Below are positions 45,341-58,200 of a DNA stretch of 64,000 bases, in pieces. Origin of the DNA: Hetaerina americana (lineage: Eukaryota; Arthropoda; Insecta; Odonata; Calopterygidae); NCBI GenBank assembly GCA_022747635.1, contig JAKTNV010000003.1, positions 16,709,086-16,773,085 of the forward strand. The letters are read 5' to 3'. The position numbers and the translations under genes are program-made. Every line of letters begins with the position of its first letter. The first letter of the stretch is position 1. The notes under the pieces are model-generated. The model was not told the origin of the DNA. It saw nothing but the letters and a program-made list of their open reading frames with translations, and ran no database searches.

Positions 45341-46077
45341 GTGCATTTCAGTAAATTATATCTGCGCAGCATCACATACGGTGTTCATCACCTCGGTGTC
45401 ATGATCTCTTGTAAATATTAAAAAAGCTTTGAAGCTCATAATGGACCGAAAATAAATGTAAACACCCATTTGCAGTACTCAGCCAAAAGTGTATGTGAGT
45501 ACAGTGGGCAACATAGTTGAATGCAATAACAACATTCAACTCTTTAATACCATATTAAGTATTTATCTCTCGAATGAGAGATATTACTTTTGGAGCTATT
45601 GTATTGTCTTCTTACCAGCAAAGACTATTGCTAGTATTTCGATTTAAGGTGCCGTTGAGGCTGAGGTCACTCCATAGAGCAATTCTGCATACGTAGTAAA
45701 ATATTACTGGACACGACCGGGAGTAATCCTACGAGCGCACTTCCCGCCATGGGTATATAGGCCGGTATGTCCCGGAACTATTAGTGTCTTAAATAAAACT
45801 TACATGTAGGTTAAATGCCGACTGTGAGAATAAATGGATATATATGCACAAAGGCGACCGTTCGCATTAAAAATTAGGAAAAGAGCGCTAGTTTTTTTTT
45901 CTTGCACTAATTATTTATTCAAAGGGCAAGAGCCTCTTTTGTCCCCAAAAGTATGTTCACGTTTACGCTCCGTCCCATAAAAATAAATTACGTCAGGCGG
46001 AATGGATGGAATTCAACGCTCGGAATTTCTCACCGGGACGAATGGTAAAGATCGTGACGAAGGAAGATGTCGGGATA

Positions 46078-46237
46078 TTGCGCATGCGCAACGGGATGTC
46101 GTGCGTGAATCCCGTGAACTGGTAATCCTGGTCATAGGCGTCTCGTGGCGCAGTTGCTCCTTGCCAGTCAGCCTAGTGAGTTTGTGGCTACCGCACCGGA
46201 AGGTTTCAGCGCAAGAGAAATTCTACCAAGCCTGAAA
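46078..46237 (+). promoter_or_regulatory. Putative promoter and 5' UTR of gene C
   Basis: 46078-46091 is the perfect palindrome TTGCGCATGCGCAA, which contains the full NRF-1 (erect wing) consensus. The start codon proposed at 46238 lies 147 bp downstream, close to the spacing in gene B. CpG content is high and no TATA box is evident. Confidence 0.45.
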
Positions 46238-46247
46238 ATGGTCAGAG
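46238..46247 (+). CDS. Gene C proposed first coding exon (10 nt)
   Basis: ATGGTCAGAG then the perfect donor GTGAGT at 46248. Preceded by GAAA, a fair insect start context. Joining to AG|GTA at 63473 makes GAG (Glu) and keeps the frame. Same length and phase as gene B exon 1. Confidence 0.45.
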
Positions 46248-49200
46248 GTGAGTTTTTTCAAGAGTATTTCCTTTCAGATGTATATTGTACCCGCAGAATA
46301 CGGACCAAGTATATGGTAATGCGGAAATCCACTTGGCATTAACGTAACTTCAGTGTGTATAGGCAGCATTATGCTCATTGAATTTCGTCTTGAAATTTTT
46401 TTTAAGCAGTTACGATTGTCGACGCCCGTCGCAATAGCATAGTGCCAGATATGGTCAAGCCGGCCGGCCGGCCGGTCATTCCCTCCTACGATCCCGCAAT
46501 GCGAGCCACTCCCCCACCTACGTGTAAAGCATCATTGGTATTAAGCATGGCGGTGAATCGAAAAGCAGAATAATTCGAAGGAGGATGTTCTTCACCAGGA
46601 GGATCTTATTTAAAAAACCGATTGAAATGTCTTTTGTGCCAGTGCCATTCAGTGAAAACGGAGACCCTTTTTATGTCCGTGAGCGTCATCAGGATGCTCT
46701 TGGTATCTAAATTAAGTAATTAATTATGGTTACCGAGGGACGTTTGTATTCTATTTACTGCTGACACTGGATTTTCATATTCAAGTTTGAATTTCATCTG
46801 AATGTCTTCTGCACAGGAAGCAACTCGAAATTACAAGTAATTTCTTAAAGTAATGGTTGTCTTTTTTTGTAACTCATGTATGCGTCACAAATTATAGTAA
46901 ATTTTTGAAATTATATTTTATGGCGGTTGTCGAAACTGTTGGATTAAGAAGCATTGGGTCATCGCATTTGGCGTCCACTAAAAACCTGGGAGGAACGAAG
47001 CTAAGTTCAGCCACACCCCACACTTCCACTGCATTCTCTCCGCGGAACCTGCTTGTTAGCTCCATTAGGGCGGCATTCGTACAAGATAGATCAGCAACTG
47101 GTGTGAGGAGCTTTCAATTTTATCATTTGCATTCTTCAAGTTTCTTCTTGAACCGGCATTGTGAACAACTCGCGTCGTAATTTACTCTCCAAGGAGCGCC
47201 TTTTAAGTAATGGGTTTTTAATTGTAGTTTGATATTTTCATGTACATATCAACCTACTTATTGATTATAATAGTGACTACGTCTTACAAACTACCTTTGA
47301 AAAACGCTTTGAATATGAGACGATTTCAAAAAGTTGACTTAGATAATCGTATACGCTTCCCCATGCCATTGTGCTTCTCCGTATTTCGGCCCCTCTTCAA
47401 CCAGTTTTCTTTCTCAGCAGTTGCGTGGGCCCGACTTCATTTTAATACCTTCTTTCTGCATAGTAGGGTGATGTTTACAGTTAACGCATAATAGTTCACT
47501 TGGAGATTTTTCTTGCTGTTATTTCTTATATAGTCCAATATAAATATTGGTTGAAAAGAGGTCGCAGGTGTTAACGTTTCTTCTACCCCCTGTCTGCACC
47601 TATATTGATGGCCTTCCATAAGCGCATTTGAGATGACGCATAGGAACTTCAGCACTGCATTGAACTATCAAAGAACTACTATATAACACGATAAGATAGG
47701 AGTTAACGTATTAGTGACTGTGAAATTATCCTTAAACCATTCGGTGGCAGAATTTTACTCGCACCAAAGGTGATGGGAGCAGATAGACTAAACGTCATCT
47801 CATTTTCGAAATGTCCACCAGGAACAGCCTAAGGCTCTGAGCTCGAGTCGCACCAATTCCCGACATTGATTATCTAAGTTCCCTCTCATTCATTGAATCA
47901 ATGGTGTTACTCTTCCTCGGATGTATTTTGGACTGTGCGCGGCAGGCACGGCTCGTTCATGGATGCCGTCGGTGGGTAACTCGGAAAGGATAGGTAAAGC
48001 AGGTTGGGAGGGAGGGGAGGGTGGATTTTTGTTAGACTACGTAACGCGTCGCCGCCTCCGCTGGCTCGAGCACTCTCCTCGGCAAGTCACCCCTCCCCTC
48101 CCTGACCTCAACCGCCCAAGCTCATCGTCATCTTCCCTTCTTTCTTTCATGCGTCAAACCGATGCATCGCCATTTCGCCTTCATTTTTGTAAATGCTTGG
48201 TCAATGCTTCGAAACTAGTAATAGTTGTAATTGTTGAAGACTAACTCCGAATTTGAGCAATGATTGCGAGATGATAAATTCATAGTTATGCCAAGAACTA
48301 AAATGTTTGATGTCGCTCTTCACTAGATTTCCCAGTTTGCCAAGCACGGCATATCTTCGAATGTATTTCAAATGAACGCCTCCAATGCCTCAACTTGACC
48401 CCCCCCACGACCTTAGTCTCACATTTCGTCTGCGTTCCTTTTGAATCAACAACTATTTTCCCTTCTTTGTTTTCCCCCATCGAGCTGCCGTTTCATAGAA
48501 AGATCGGTTCGATGTTTGACGACATAAAAACTTATTTTTTTCTATTACGACGTTTTTCAGAAAAGCCATTGCATTGGGTTTCTATTCGTCAGTTAAATGG
48601 TAAGTTTTATTGGATGATGCATTTATTCCAGTTTGCATTCTTTTAATAAAATCGAGGCATTTAACGGCTTCTGGGCACAATCAATTTTCTTGGAAATATG
48701 TGGCAATCGAGTTTTTCTTACTGGAATCTCACAAGGTTTAAGGTCGACAGCCCTTCGCCTAGGGTATTACAAATTGCAAAATAAAGGACTCGTATTTTCA
48801 GATAAAGAAGTTTTCGTAAGTTGAAAATCATGACGTCATAACGGTAAATTTACATTCAAGAAAAAAACGAATTTTCTCATTGACGACGAAACTAAATTCA
48901 TCAGCGTATAGCCTATTATCCGACCTCATGGCAAAGGTGCGAGGAGTGGGGGTTGGGGAGGTAAGGGGAAGACAGCCACGACACGGCGCATGTCCCCCTC
49001 CCATCTTCCCTTGTTATGCATCGCTGATTCACATTATCGCTTGGCTGGTCGACGTGGGAGTATTCCTGTTTTTCCTACATTTACTATGATAAAACCTTGG
49101 GTCTCTGAAGCTCTCGACAAATACCTGGGTGAAGTTTTCGCTACCGCTGCCCATTTAATAGCCTTGAATTTGTGACCAACAGCAACTACTGAAGGAACTG

Positions 49201-52200
49201 GAACAAATCATTTAAACACTCATGGTTTCCCTCCGTTTAGTTGGTGGTTTGAAGTATCACATTTTCGCTGGTTTTACCGAGTCGGGATATTTTATAAATT
49301 TCCTTAGTCCTGAGGTATAAACCCTGATCTTAGTGACTAAGAGGGTGAACAGATATAAAAATAAGTTTTGGGCTGTTGTAGATGGATTTTGGGGTAGCAT
49401 TATATGAAATAAATCAAATAACTGCAGGAGATACCGCTAGAGTAACTTTAAAGGAGCTATCCGCTAATATGCATTGAAATGTTCTCCCGGACTAGGCAAA
49501 TGGTGTTTACAATTTGTTTTAGTTTTATTTGGCTTTGGGATGATCGCATAACAAATTGCAAAGACGGAACAATTATATTTATCATTTAGATATTCATTAT
49601 ATAGCAGACTGGGAAAATGTTGTCCTAAATGCTGAACATGTTGAGTTTTGTACCTCAAATTAGCTCTTTTAAAGAGAAATTTAAATCAGTAAATAGGGTA
49701 CATATGGCCAACCTAGTTTCGATAGAATTATCTTGTAGGCGTAAAAAGTAAGCGACTGCAATTCATTTCTTCGCGTTACACGGCAGGTATTCGTGGGCGG
49801 TTGGGAGGGGCGACGTTTGTCTGTGGGATGGGGAGGTGGGAGTGGGAAGCGGGCGCCGCCTGCCCCTTTTATTTCCGTCAGTGACGAAGCGGCGCGCCGC
49901 CCGGGTGCTGCCGTGTCTTCTCGCAATGCGGCACGCCGCAAGAGGAGGCAGGGTTGGGAGCGGCGAAAGAGATGGCACGAGTGGGGCGGCGGATCGAGAA
50001 AATTCCACGCCCACTTAAAAATAGACCTTGCAATCCAATTGGAAAAATTTGTCTCTCACAGCACTTCCAAGATTCTAAGTTGCTTCTCTTCAATGTCACC
50101 GTCCATAAATATTTTTTAAATATCGTATCAGCGACTACATATGCCTTTGTAAGCATAAGAACTGGTTGCTACCCTTTTGAAATTTCACATTTTCAGCATT
50201 CGATTCTGGTCGGAGTGCAGTAAACACGGCCCAATTCCAATTTAACTTTGGTCTCGGTGCTATCCTAAAGTGGTATAAACAAGTTCCCATTCAACGGTTC
50301 AAAGAACTTTGCTTAGGATTCATGTATTAATAAGGTTTAAACATTTGAGGGCGAATGAAATAATTTTAACCATTATTTTCACGTTAGTACACTCACATTT
50401 ACTTGTATTAGACTAATCTTGTACCATTTGTGTGGAAATAACTGTTAAGTAATAAGATTACGGTCCGAAATTTTCAGTAAGAGTATCATACTGTGGAGCG
50501 CTTTGTATGCTTCGTTTCCCACGAATCTGGAAAAAGTTAAAATACCAAATACTAAACACTGTGTAAAACTCTGCCGAAAAGCGTAATCATGATTCCAACT
50601 AAAACTTCTAAATGCAACAGAACTTAATGTGAACATGGTCCAAGAAATAGGACCTATTCAAACTTGCCCAATTCAAGGTGGGCATTTCAGGAGAAAAAGT
50701 GTTAAGAAAAAGACGACATAATCATTACTCTGCCCTTACACTGAATTTGGAACAGGCTGTTCTTAAGCCTCCCCAATTACGATATACTCGATAGAAGAGG
50801 CTCTCTGAAAACTTTGCCTGCTGTAGGTTTTCACCTTGCCCCGAGAGAAATGAAAATAAATGCGACTGGCTCTAAATTATATAGTTGTCATTAACGTGTT
50901 CATTTATGCAATCTTTAAACTATCGCGGTAGATTATTCTAATTCAGGGCGATTTTTTTATTTTCAAGGGTGGATTCCTCGAAAGACTTCGAAATATAAAT
51001 TTCCATTTCATGGGGAGAATCTGTTGTAATTGCTTACCAGATCAGTTTCCCCCACGAATTTGGATTTATTGTCATAATACATGATATCTCAAGTTTCCAG
51101 ATTCAAAATAATTTATTCGATGTTCTGCATTTTTTGTTAGTAAATGCCGTGAACGAATTGATAACGTCCGGGATTTTCAGAAAAAAAACTGGAAAAAGCG
51201 TAGCAGGACGGGAAACAAGAATGTTTTGGGCAGTAGGGGTTGAACGGGAGAGAGAATTTTCTCATAGTATCTGAGAATCTGTAGTTGCAATCTTACCCCT
51301 GCTAGATTACCGTGTGGATATCACTTCATATCGAGTACTACCATGTTTCTTGCAATCTTAGATGTGCACTCCCAAGGTTATTTTGCGCAGTTTAATCTCG
51401 GAGCCGAACACATCCCTTTCCTTAGCACCCCATCCTTTTCATATACTATCGATCTGAAGTATTACATACTTCGTATTGGTGAGCTTTATTAGGTATAAGT
51501 TGCCCTCTTGCCCCCAGAAGGCGCGTTAAGGAAACAAGGGAAAGGTATGATTTGAATGATCGGATTGCTGTCATGGTTCATATACTTCCCCTTTTTATCA
51601 TCTTAGTAATTTTCGTGTAATCTTGCTTCGCCGCTGAACAATCGGCCACAGGACCCCGATATCTGGATATAGATGGTGAATAGCACGACAACGACGGTAA
51701 CCCTGAAAAACTCCTGGGAATAAAACAATCCTTGCCGTGAAAGAATGTTTTCTGTATGACCCCAAGGTTCGGGACACATTAAAGAAACTCGTCGAGCATG
51801 GACCACAGCATTCTACCCGCTACAATGGCCTCACGCCATAACTATTCATTCATCCACTTGCTCCTCCACTCAGCCGCCTCAAGGAATTCATTGGTGCCAC
51901 CCACCCCCACCCCCCGCCCGTGAGTGACTGGTAGGCACGCGTTGGTGGAGAAACTAGCGGAGAAGAAACCTACACTCTCACGCGTAGGAAGAAAGGCTTG
52001 GCCTCGCTCTTTTCGTCTTCCTGCAGAAGGGCGGACGGCTACTCACCACAACCACATTAAATCGATAGCACAGAATGGGAATAGCCGCCGGAATGGTTGA
52101 AGTCCAATGTCTTGGGGCGGGGTCAATAAGGTTTTCAAAAGATAAAAGGAAATCACCTGATGGATTTACCCTGGATAGTCTTTAATGCTCTCGGAAAAGA

Positions 52201-55200
52201 CGTATTAAACGTTTTTGTGATCTGCTAATATAAAAGGGGATCAATAAACTTCATGAATCTTTCCCCATATTTGTGTTCTTTGCAAAGCAGGGAAACTACT
52301 ATCTCAAATTGTCAGTGGAATAAGCCACAGCGTACAGAAACAGTGACCCATTAATTTAATAATTCACTTCAATATGCCTCTCCCCTCAATGAGTAAGGTT
52401 ACTTAAATATTCATTAGAAAGGTTCGTAATTATAGTTTCCTGTCTGGCGAATTGTAGCTCTAATTTATGATTTTCTATGAGGGCCAAGAAAAAGACGTAC
52501 TCCACGTAAAATGTTTTATTACATTACTCGATCATGGTTTCAATACTGCGTATTATCATGTGACCGCTTTGAAACCATGGTCGTGTAAAATAACAAACCT
52601 TTTTATGTGAAACAGCTGTCTTTTTCTCCACCCTCATGAAGGAATTCCACCTAGTTAAGCGTGGTACTGTTATGTTTATAATTGTCTAATTATAAGCAAA
52701 ATATTTTTTTCATTGCATTGTCATATATTAAATAAGGGAACTAAGGGATCAAATATAAAAATCGTAGTTTGTTCACCATTGGCACTACCTACTAGGTCTA
52801 ATTTTTTTCGCCGCGCATCCTCCTTAATTCTTTCTGCCAGGAAACGTTTGAAATAACCATTCTGCACATAAAGTTGAGTGTAATCAATCGGAACAAGAAT
52901 CATTCGTCGAAGCCCAGTGCTCGTGAGATTCTCTGCTAGCGAGAATTTGCAAATTAGCCCAGGGAAAGGTCACATAGAGGTAGGGTGATGTGATATCGAT
53001 CCCATGGTCTGGAGCCTTTGAATGAGACCATTCTTCTTCATAAGTTTTCGAGTAACGCAAGATATTAGAAATTCTTTTAATAATGTCCAATGCATGTTTG
53101 GATAACTTATTTTCTTACTCTATTGTAAAACAATGTGTGATAAATGGTATGAAATGTTGAATTACATTCCAAGTAACAGTAATATAACTAGTATTTGATG
53201 TTGGTTATCTATAATTTCCCGTGCCTCCATACTTCTGTCAATTCAAATGATTACAAGAACTTCTTAATTTGTATTGCCGCACTAGTACGAACGCTGGCGA
53301 CAAGGTCATGCGGCACCACATAAAACGGAACATCGCTGTACTTATACTTAAATATGGGAATTCCAATTCTAACACTATAACATATTGAACACTAACAATT
53401 TCCACATACCACATATGATCGAAATATGATCCGTTAAGTCCAGTCTTAAGGTTAATTTAAAAATCTCAAAGATTTCTTACAGGACAGTGACGTTTTCGTC
53501 TAAACGATCGTAGTCCTTTTTAGAGCTAATTCATGAATCGTCCAATTATGTCTCCCTTATGAGGGTTTGATCACGATCACGTGCTTGCTTATGAGCTGGG
53601 GGTTTAAGGCTTACCAGTGTTTCTGTAGGTGAAATGTTTTTGTTTTAATGAAAGGTAAGGGAAGGCAAGCGCAGCGCTGTTGAACTAAAGAAACATAAAA
53701 GATAAAAAGGAATAATTTAATGTCAGTTTATTGTATGGTGCTGGACTTTCAGGTTTCTGGTTTTCTGTGAAATAGGTTTTGGGCGACAGGTGATGAGGGG
53801 TGGTTCCGATGGGCCAATGATGTCTTATTTCGAAATTAAGGGGAAATTAAGTTTTTACCTTATTGGCATGTAGGGGCCATGCAGCAGTGCAAGACTCCGT
53901 GCGTAGGGCATAGAAAGTAAGTGAAAGTCATCCATTTCAGGAAGCAAAATGACCATCTATACAGCTCTAATCATTTCTCCCAAAGTTTTTTATTTCATTC
54001 CTCCATGCTCCATGTATAGTATACTATTTGAAATTTTGCCTCCTACTCTGATGTTACTCAAGCGCAAAGAGCGCACATCAACTTGGAGATGCAAAGGAGA
54101 GATTAAAGTGCTCTCACAAGAGCGCCATAGACGTGCTCAATATTGAAAAATTATTCTAAATGTCGGAAACTGCTTTTCGGTGGACTATGTGGCGCCAAGT
54201 GGTAACCCGTTTCGGGGTTACCACTTGGCGCCAAAATGACAAGGCAACGAAACGGCAAAGGCAAAATGACAAAGCAACAAAATGACGTATTCCAAGCTTC
54301 CCACCTCCGCCTTGTCAACCCATTCGATTGGCACAAGATTGATGCATCCCCGATACAGTTCCAGATCGGGCAAGTTTGAATTTTTAATCTTTGTGACCTG
54401 ATGCGGTCATTCCCATTTGATCCGACCTGTCGTTTGTTCCTCTTCTGGGACGGTTTTCATGCACCACAAAAATTCTATGAGTCAGCGGTTTGAATGAAAT
54501 ATATTTCTTCCGTAATTAGGCGGGGAAAAACTGACTTCCCCGGAAGAAGTATGTAAAATCATATTTGGTTAAGGAGAAATAGTTTTAGAGAATGGGTATT
54601 TCGTTTCGTCACAGCCGCATCATGTTATAGTTTTTATCGCTGAAATTGGGGACTCCTTAACCCGCACCACGTTTCCAATCGGTAAAAAAGGAACCACCTG
54701 CGAACTGCTATAAGCCCTGTGAGATAAGTCCGATGCTCTCGGGGGGCAACGGCCTTGACTCCGGTTGAGTGGGGGCAAGAGGAGAGCCAGACTTGAGTGG
54801 GAGGGTAGTGTGCTCGTTGTTCCGAGGGAAAGCTGCTGTGAACGGCTAAGGCGCTTCGCATGACTCGATATTTGGAAGAACGAGCCAGTGTAAAAAATGT
54901 GAATTACTAAGTTTGAAAAAAACTGGTAATCAGTGGTAACTCGATGTTTTCCGTGCTTTCCATTAGTGTGGGGACTGGGAAGCGCCATAAACACTTAAAA
55001 AGTAATATTTAGCACCTGACCCACATTCATCGGGGAAAAATATTGAAATCCCTTACCGTTGAAGATGAGTAGATAAGTAATAATAAATAATTGCATAAAT
55101 AATGTACACCAAACCATTTCATCTCGCATTTTTACGGTAGCAATTGGATTAGTTCTTCAATGGCATGCTGAACAAAATGAATGACTTTTGGAACATCGCA

Positions 55201-58200
55201 AAAGGTTTGTTACAAATATTTCGCGAGTGTAAAAGGTCAGCCTCGTATGTGTATGCAAACTGACTACCGAAGACGAAACTACGGATTAGCACAAGGGAAA
55301 TTTCCGCAATTCATTTGCCCAAAATTATCAATTGCCCACTCATCAGAAGGTAAAGAAGTAGAAGACCCTGCGAATTCCTCTCACACCCAATCAAATATTT
55401 TTTATTTTTTTTTCAATGCCGTAAAAATGTTCTGAAATTCCATCGGATCAACTGAAAGGGTTAAGGTATATTTTTCCTATGTCTTCAATGCTTTATACAG
55501 TTATAAATGCCATTGTTTGTACAGGTGAGCAATTTTTAAAGTGGAAAAAAGGAAACTGCTGTTTTTCCTCGGCATAAAATTCGTGGTGCAGGCAAACAAC
55601 TTACACGTACTTCATTCTATTTTAATCATGACCGAAATTTTTCATCAAATCTGATCGAACACCGCCATGACCAGTGTATTATGCGTGCACATCTAAATGT
55701 TGAAGGAAAGAGTAGTGATTGGAAGTGCTCGTTGCGTTAAGTTTCTGCGCGTAGTTTTTGCGTTTAGCGGTACAGTCAGTTTGGCAATGGGGTGCTAATT
55801 TAATTTTCGCGTGAGTGAAGAATAGAAGGCAAAATTTCAAGACCGAAGCTACATGAACCACGCCGCGAAGTAAAGGCTTTCCATGTTGAATTTTGTTCAC
55901 CAAACTAATTTTTTTCATTTGAGGGTTACCACACTTAATTTCCAGTTGATTGAAAAGTCGTAACGACTTAGTCGTACTGACTGAGTGCCGCAAAAAAATT
56001 GTTTTAGGATGGTCAATATTGATAATTACTCCCGAGTTCCTTATAGTTCTACTTCCATGTATTGTTTTGGAAATTTAACATTCTTCAAGAATTACAGAAT
56101 TCAACTTCAGCATTTCCCAAGATGCAAGTATAAAATTCTCAGAGATTATTATCTCAGCAATAAAAGGTCCATTTTTAACTGACATAAAACGAGAAATAAG
56201 AGCACATGAAAATTGGAGCGTACCTTTCGACGTAATTCATTTTTAGATTTTGCTCTTGCGTGAAACGCTGTACCGACAGAACTTCTCAAATCAGAAGTAT
56301 AGTGCTTTATGAATCTAAAGCATGATCTTTGAGGCTAGCGCGTGAACGTATATTGGAGGCTTTGAAGATGTGGCTGTGGTGAAGTAATAGAAATGAATAG
56401 AGAAGAAAAACGCTGAAATACTACTATTAAACAAATTAAATTTAAATAATTTTGGGCAAAGACGGGAAATCCGAAAATGACTGAAAAATGGGAGGGAGAA
56501 TTATTGAAAGGTAATAGGATTTAAGACTATGATAGAAAGGAGGATATTAGATAAGCAGAATGCAGGATGGAAGTTTCAAATGTTCAACCCCAAACGCACC
56601 CCGGTCATTAAAATATTCATCATATAAAAGTTAGACTTAGGGACTGTGCCTTACGGACATTACATGCCTTCTGCGCATTGTTAATCTTCCTTTTATTTGC
56701 CTTAAATCATTATTAATGAATTAATATTCTAACGAATATTAAGGTACCTTACCAATGCGCAGAAGACATGTAACGTTCGTTAGGGACATCCCAAAGTCTA
56801 ACTTTTATATGATGAATATTTTAACGACTGGGGTGCGTTTGGGGTTGAATAGTTGAAACCAAGCTTTATTGAAAGCTGTATGACTTTATGACTACAGAGG
56901 TTGTAGTACCACTTAAGTACGTTCCAGTATGATATTAAAGCTATTAGATCCTCCACAACAGTTAGTCTCCAGCAAATACGTTCAAAGCTTGTTGTTCGGA
57001 AATATGAAGATTTCTATCTTGTGAATGTATTCCTCCCATTTAAACATTTCAATTGAGACTTAAATTTATAGTTTTCGATAATTTAAAGGGAATTATCACG
57101 GATATTTTTATTGAAGCAGTCCTTAAACCGGATTTCATTGGTGACTTATAACCGCTTGATTGACGAATCGGTCAAATAATGAATAAAATTATTTTAAGTA
57201 AAAGATTAACCTAAATAAATGTCATTTCATATGGACTGCATTGAAAAAAGGCGCCTACTAATGCAAGAGCAGTTTTAATGAGATATGGATTATTGACCGG
57301 TGTTAAGATAACAACCAAGTAATAATAACCTGCGGTGTTCATTTCAAGCAATGAATGGCGACATAGTTGCATGAAACATATTTTTCTCCTAGATAGTTGT
57401 AAAAGGGACTTCAGTTTTTGGCCATATGAGAATAATATATGAAACTCCTTCCTAGTGTTAAGAACTTAGTGACTCCTACGTGGTGTAAATGGCAAGAGTT
57501 TGGCAAGAGCTGCTAAGACTATTTATAGTTTTACCAATTTTTTTTGTTAACGAGACAACTGCGTTGTCGTACCGAGACGAGCTCAGTCGCTAACAGCTAA
57601 CATTTTATAAGTTAAATACGTTCGTTGATCCGTTCACATCCCTATCGCACGGAGATACTATGAAGAGTATAAATGCTCTTCAACGGAAAATTATCATGTC
57701 GAGTTATTTCAAAATGATATGAATATAAAGTTGAAAGAAAAAGGGTGTTACGAAGATATACTGAGGAAATGTAGTAGCTCTTTCGTGCTTAAAACTACAA
57801 AAATCTCAAAATACACTCGTTTTTAAATATCCAATGACCTACCCGCTATGTTAACTCATTCGAGGACCGCCGCTGTGCATGCTCCTTTCGAGGGCACTTT
57901 CCATCTATTTATTTTACATTAGTAATCCTGCCAATGAATTTTGGCTGTGAGCTGGAGCTCTTATCTACCCTTTGTTCCTGGTTCGGAATCGTGTGAAGAA
58001 TTCAACAATCCAAGCGGCAAGGGAAAAGAAATCGCCCACTGAACATATCTATTGAGTCACGACGATTAGTATCTACTTATCTGCGGTTTTTCATAAACCA
58101 ATCCAAATTTTCCAAAACCAATCTCAATGTTCATAGTTGTTTATTACGTGATTACAAAATGTCAGCTTCGCCGGCAACGTACGTGTACATAACCGGGCGG

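Noticed and set aside
49681..50156. Open frames on both strands rich in Arg, Ala and Pro
   Set aside because: GC-rich sequence lacks stop codons by composition; no family resemblance.
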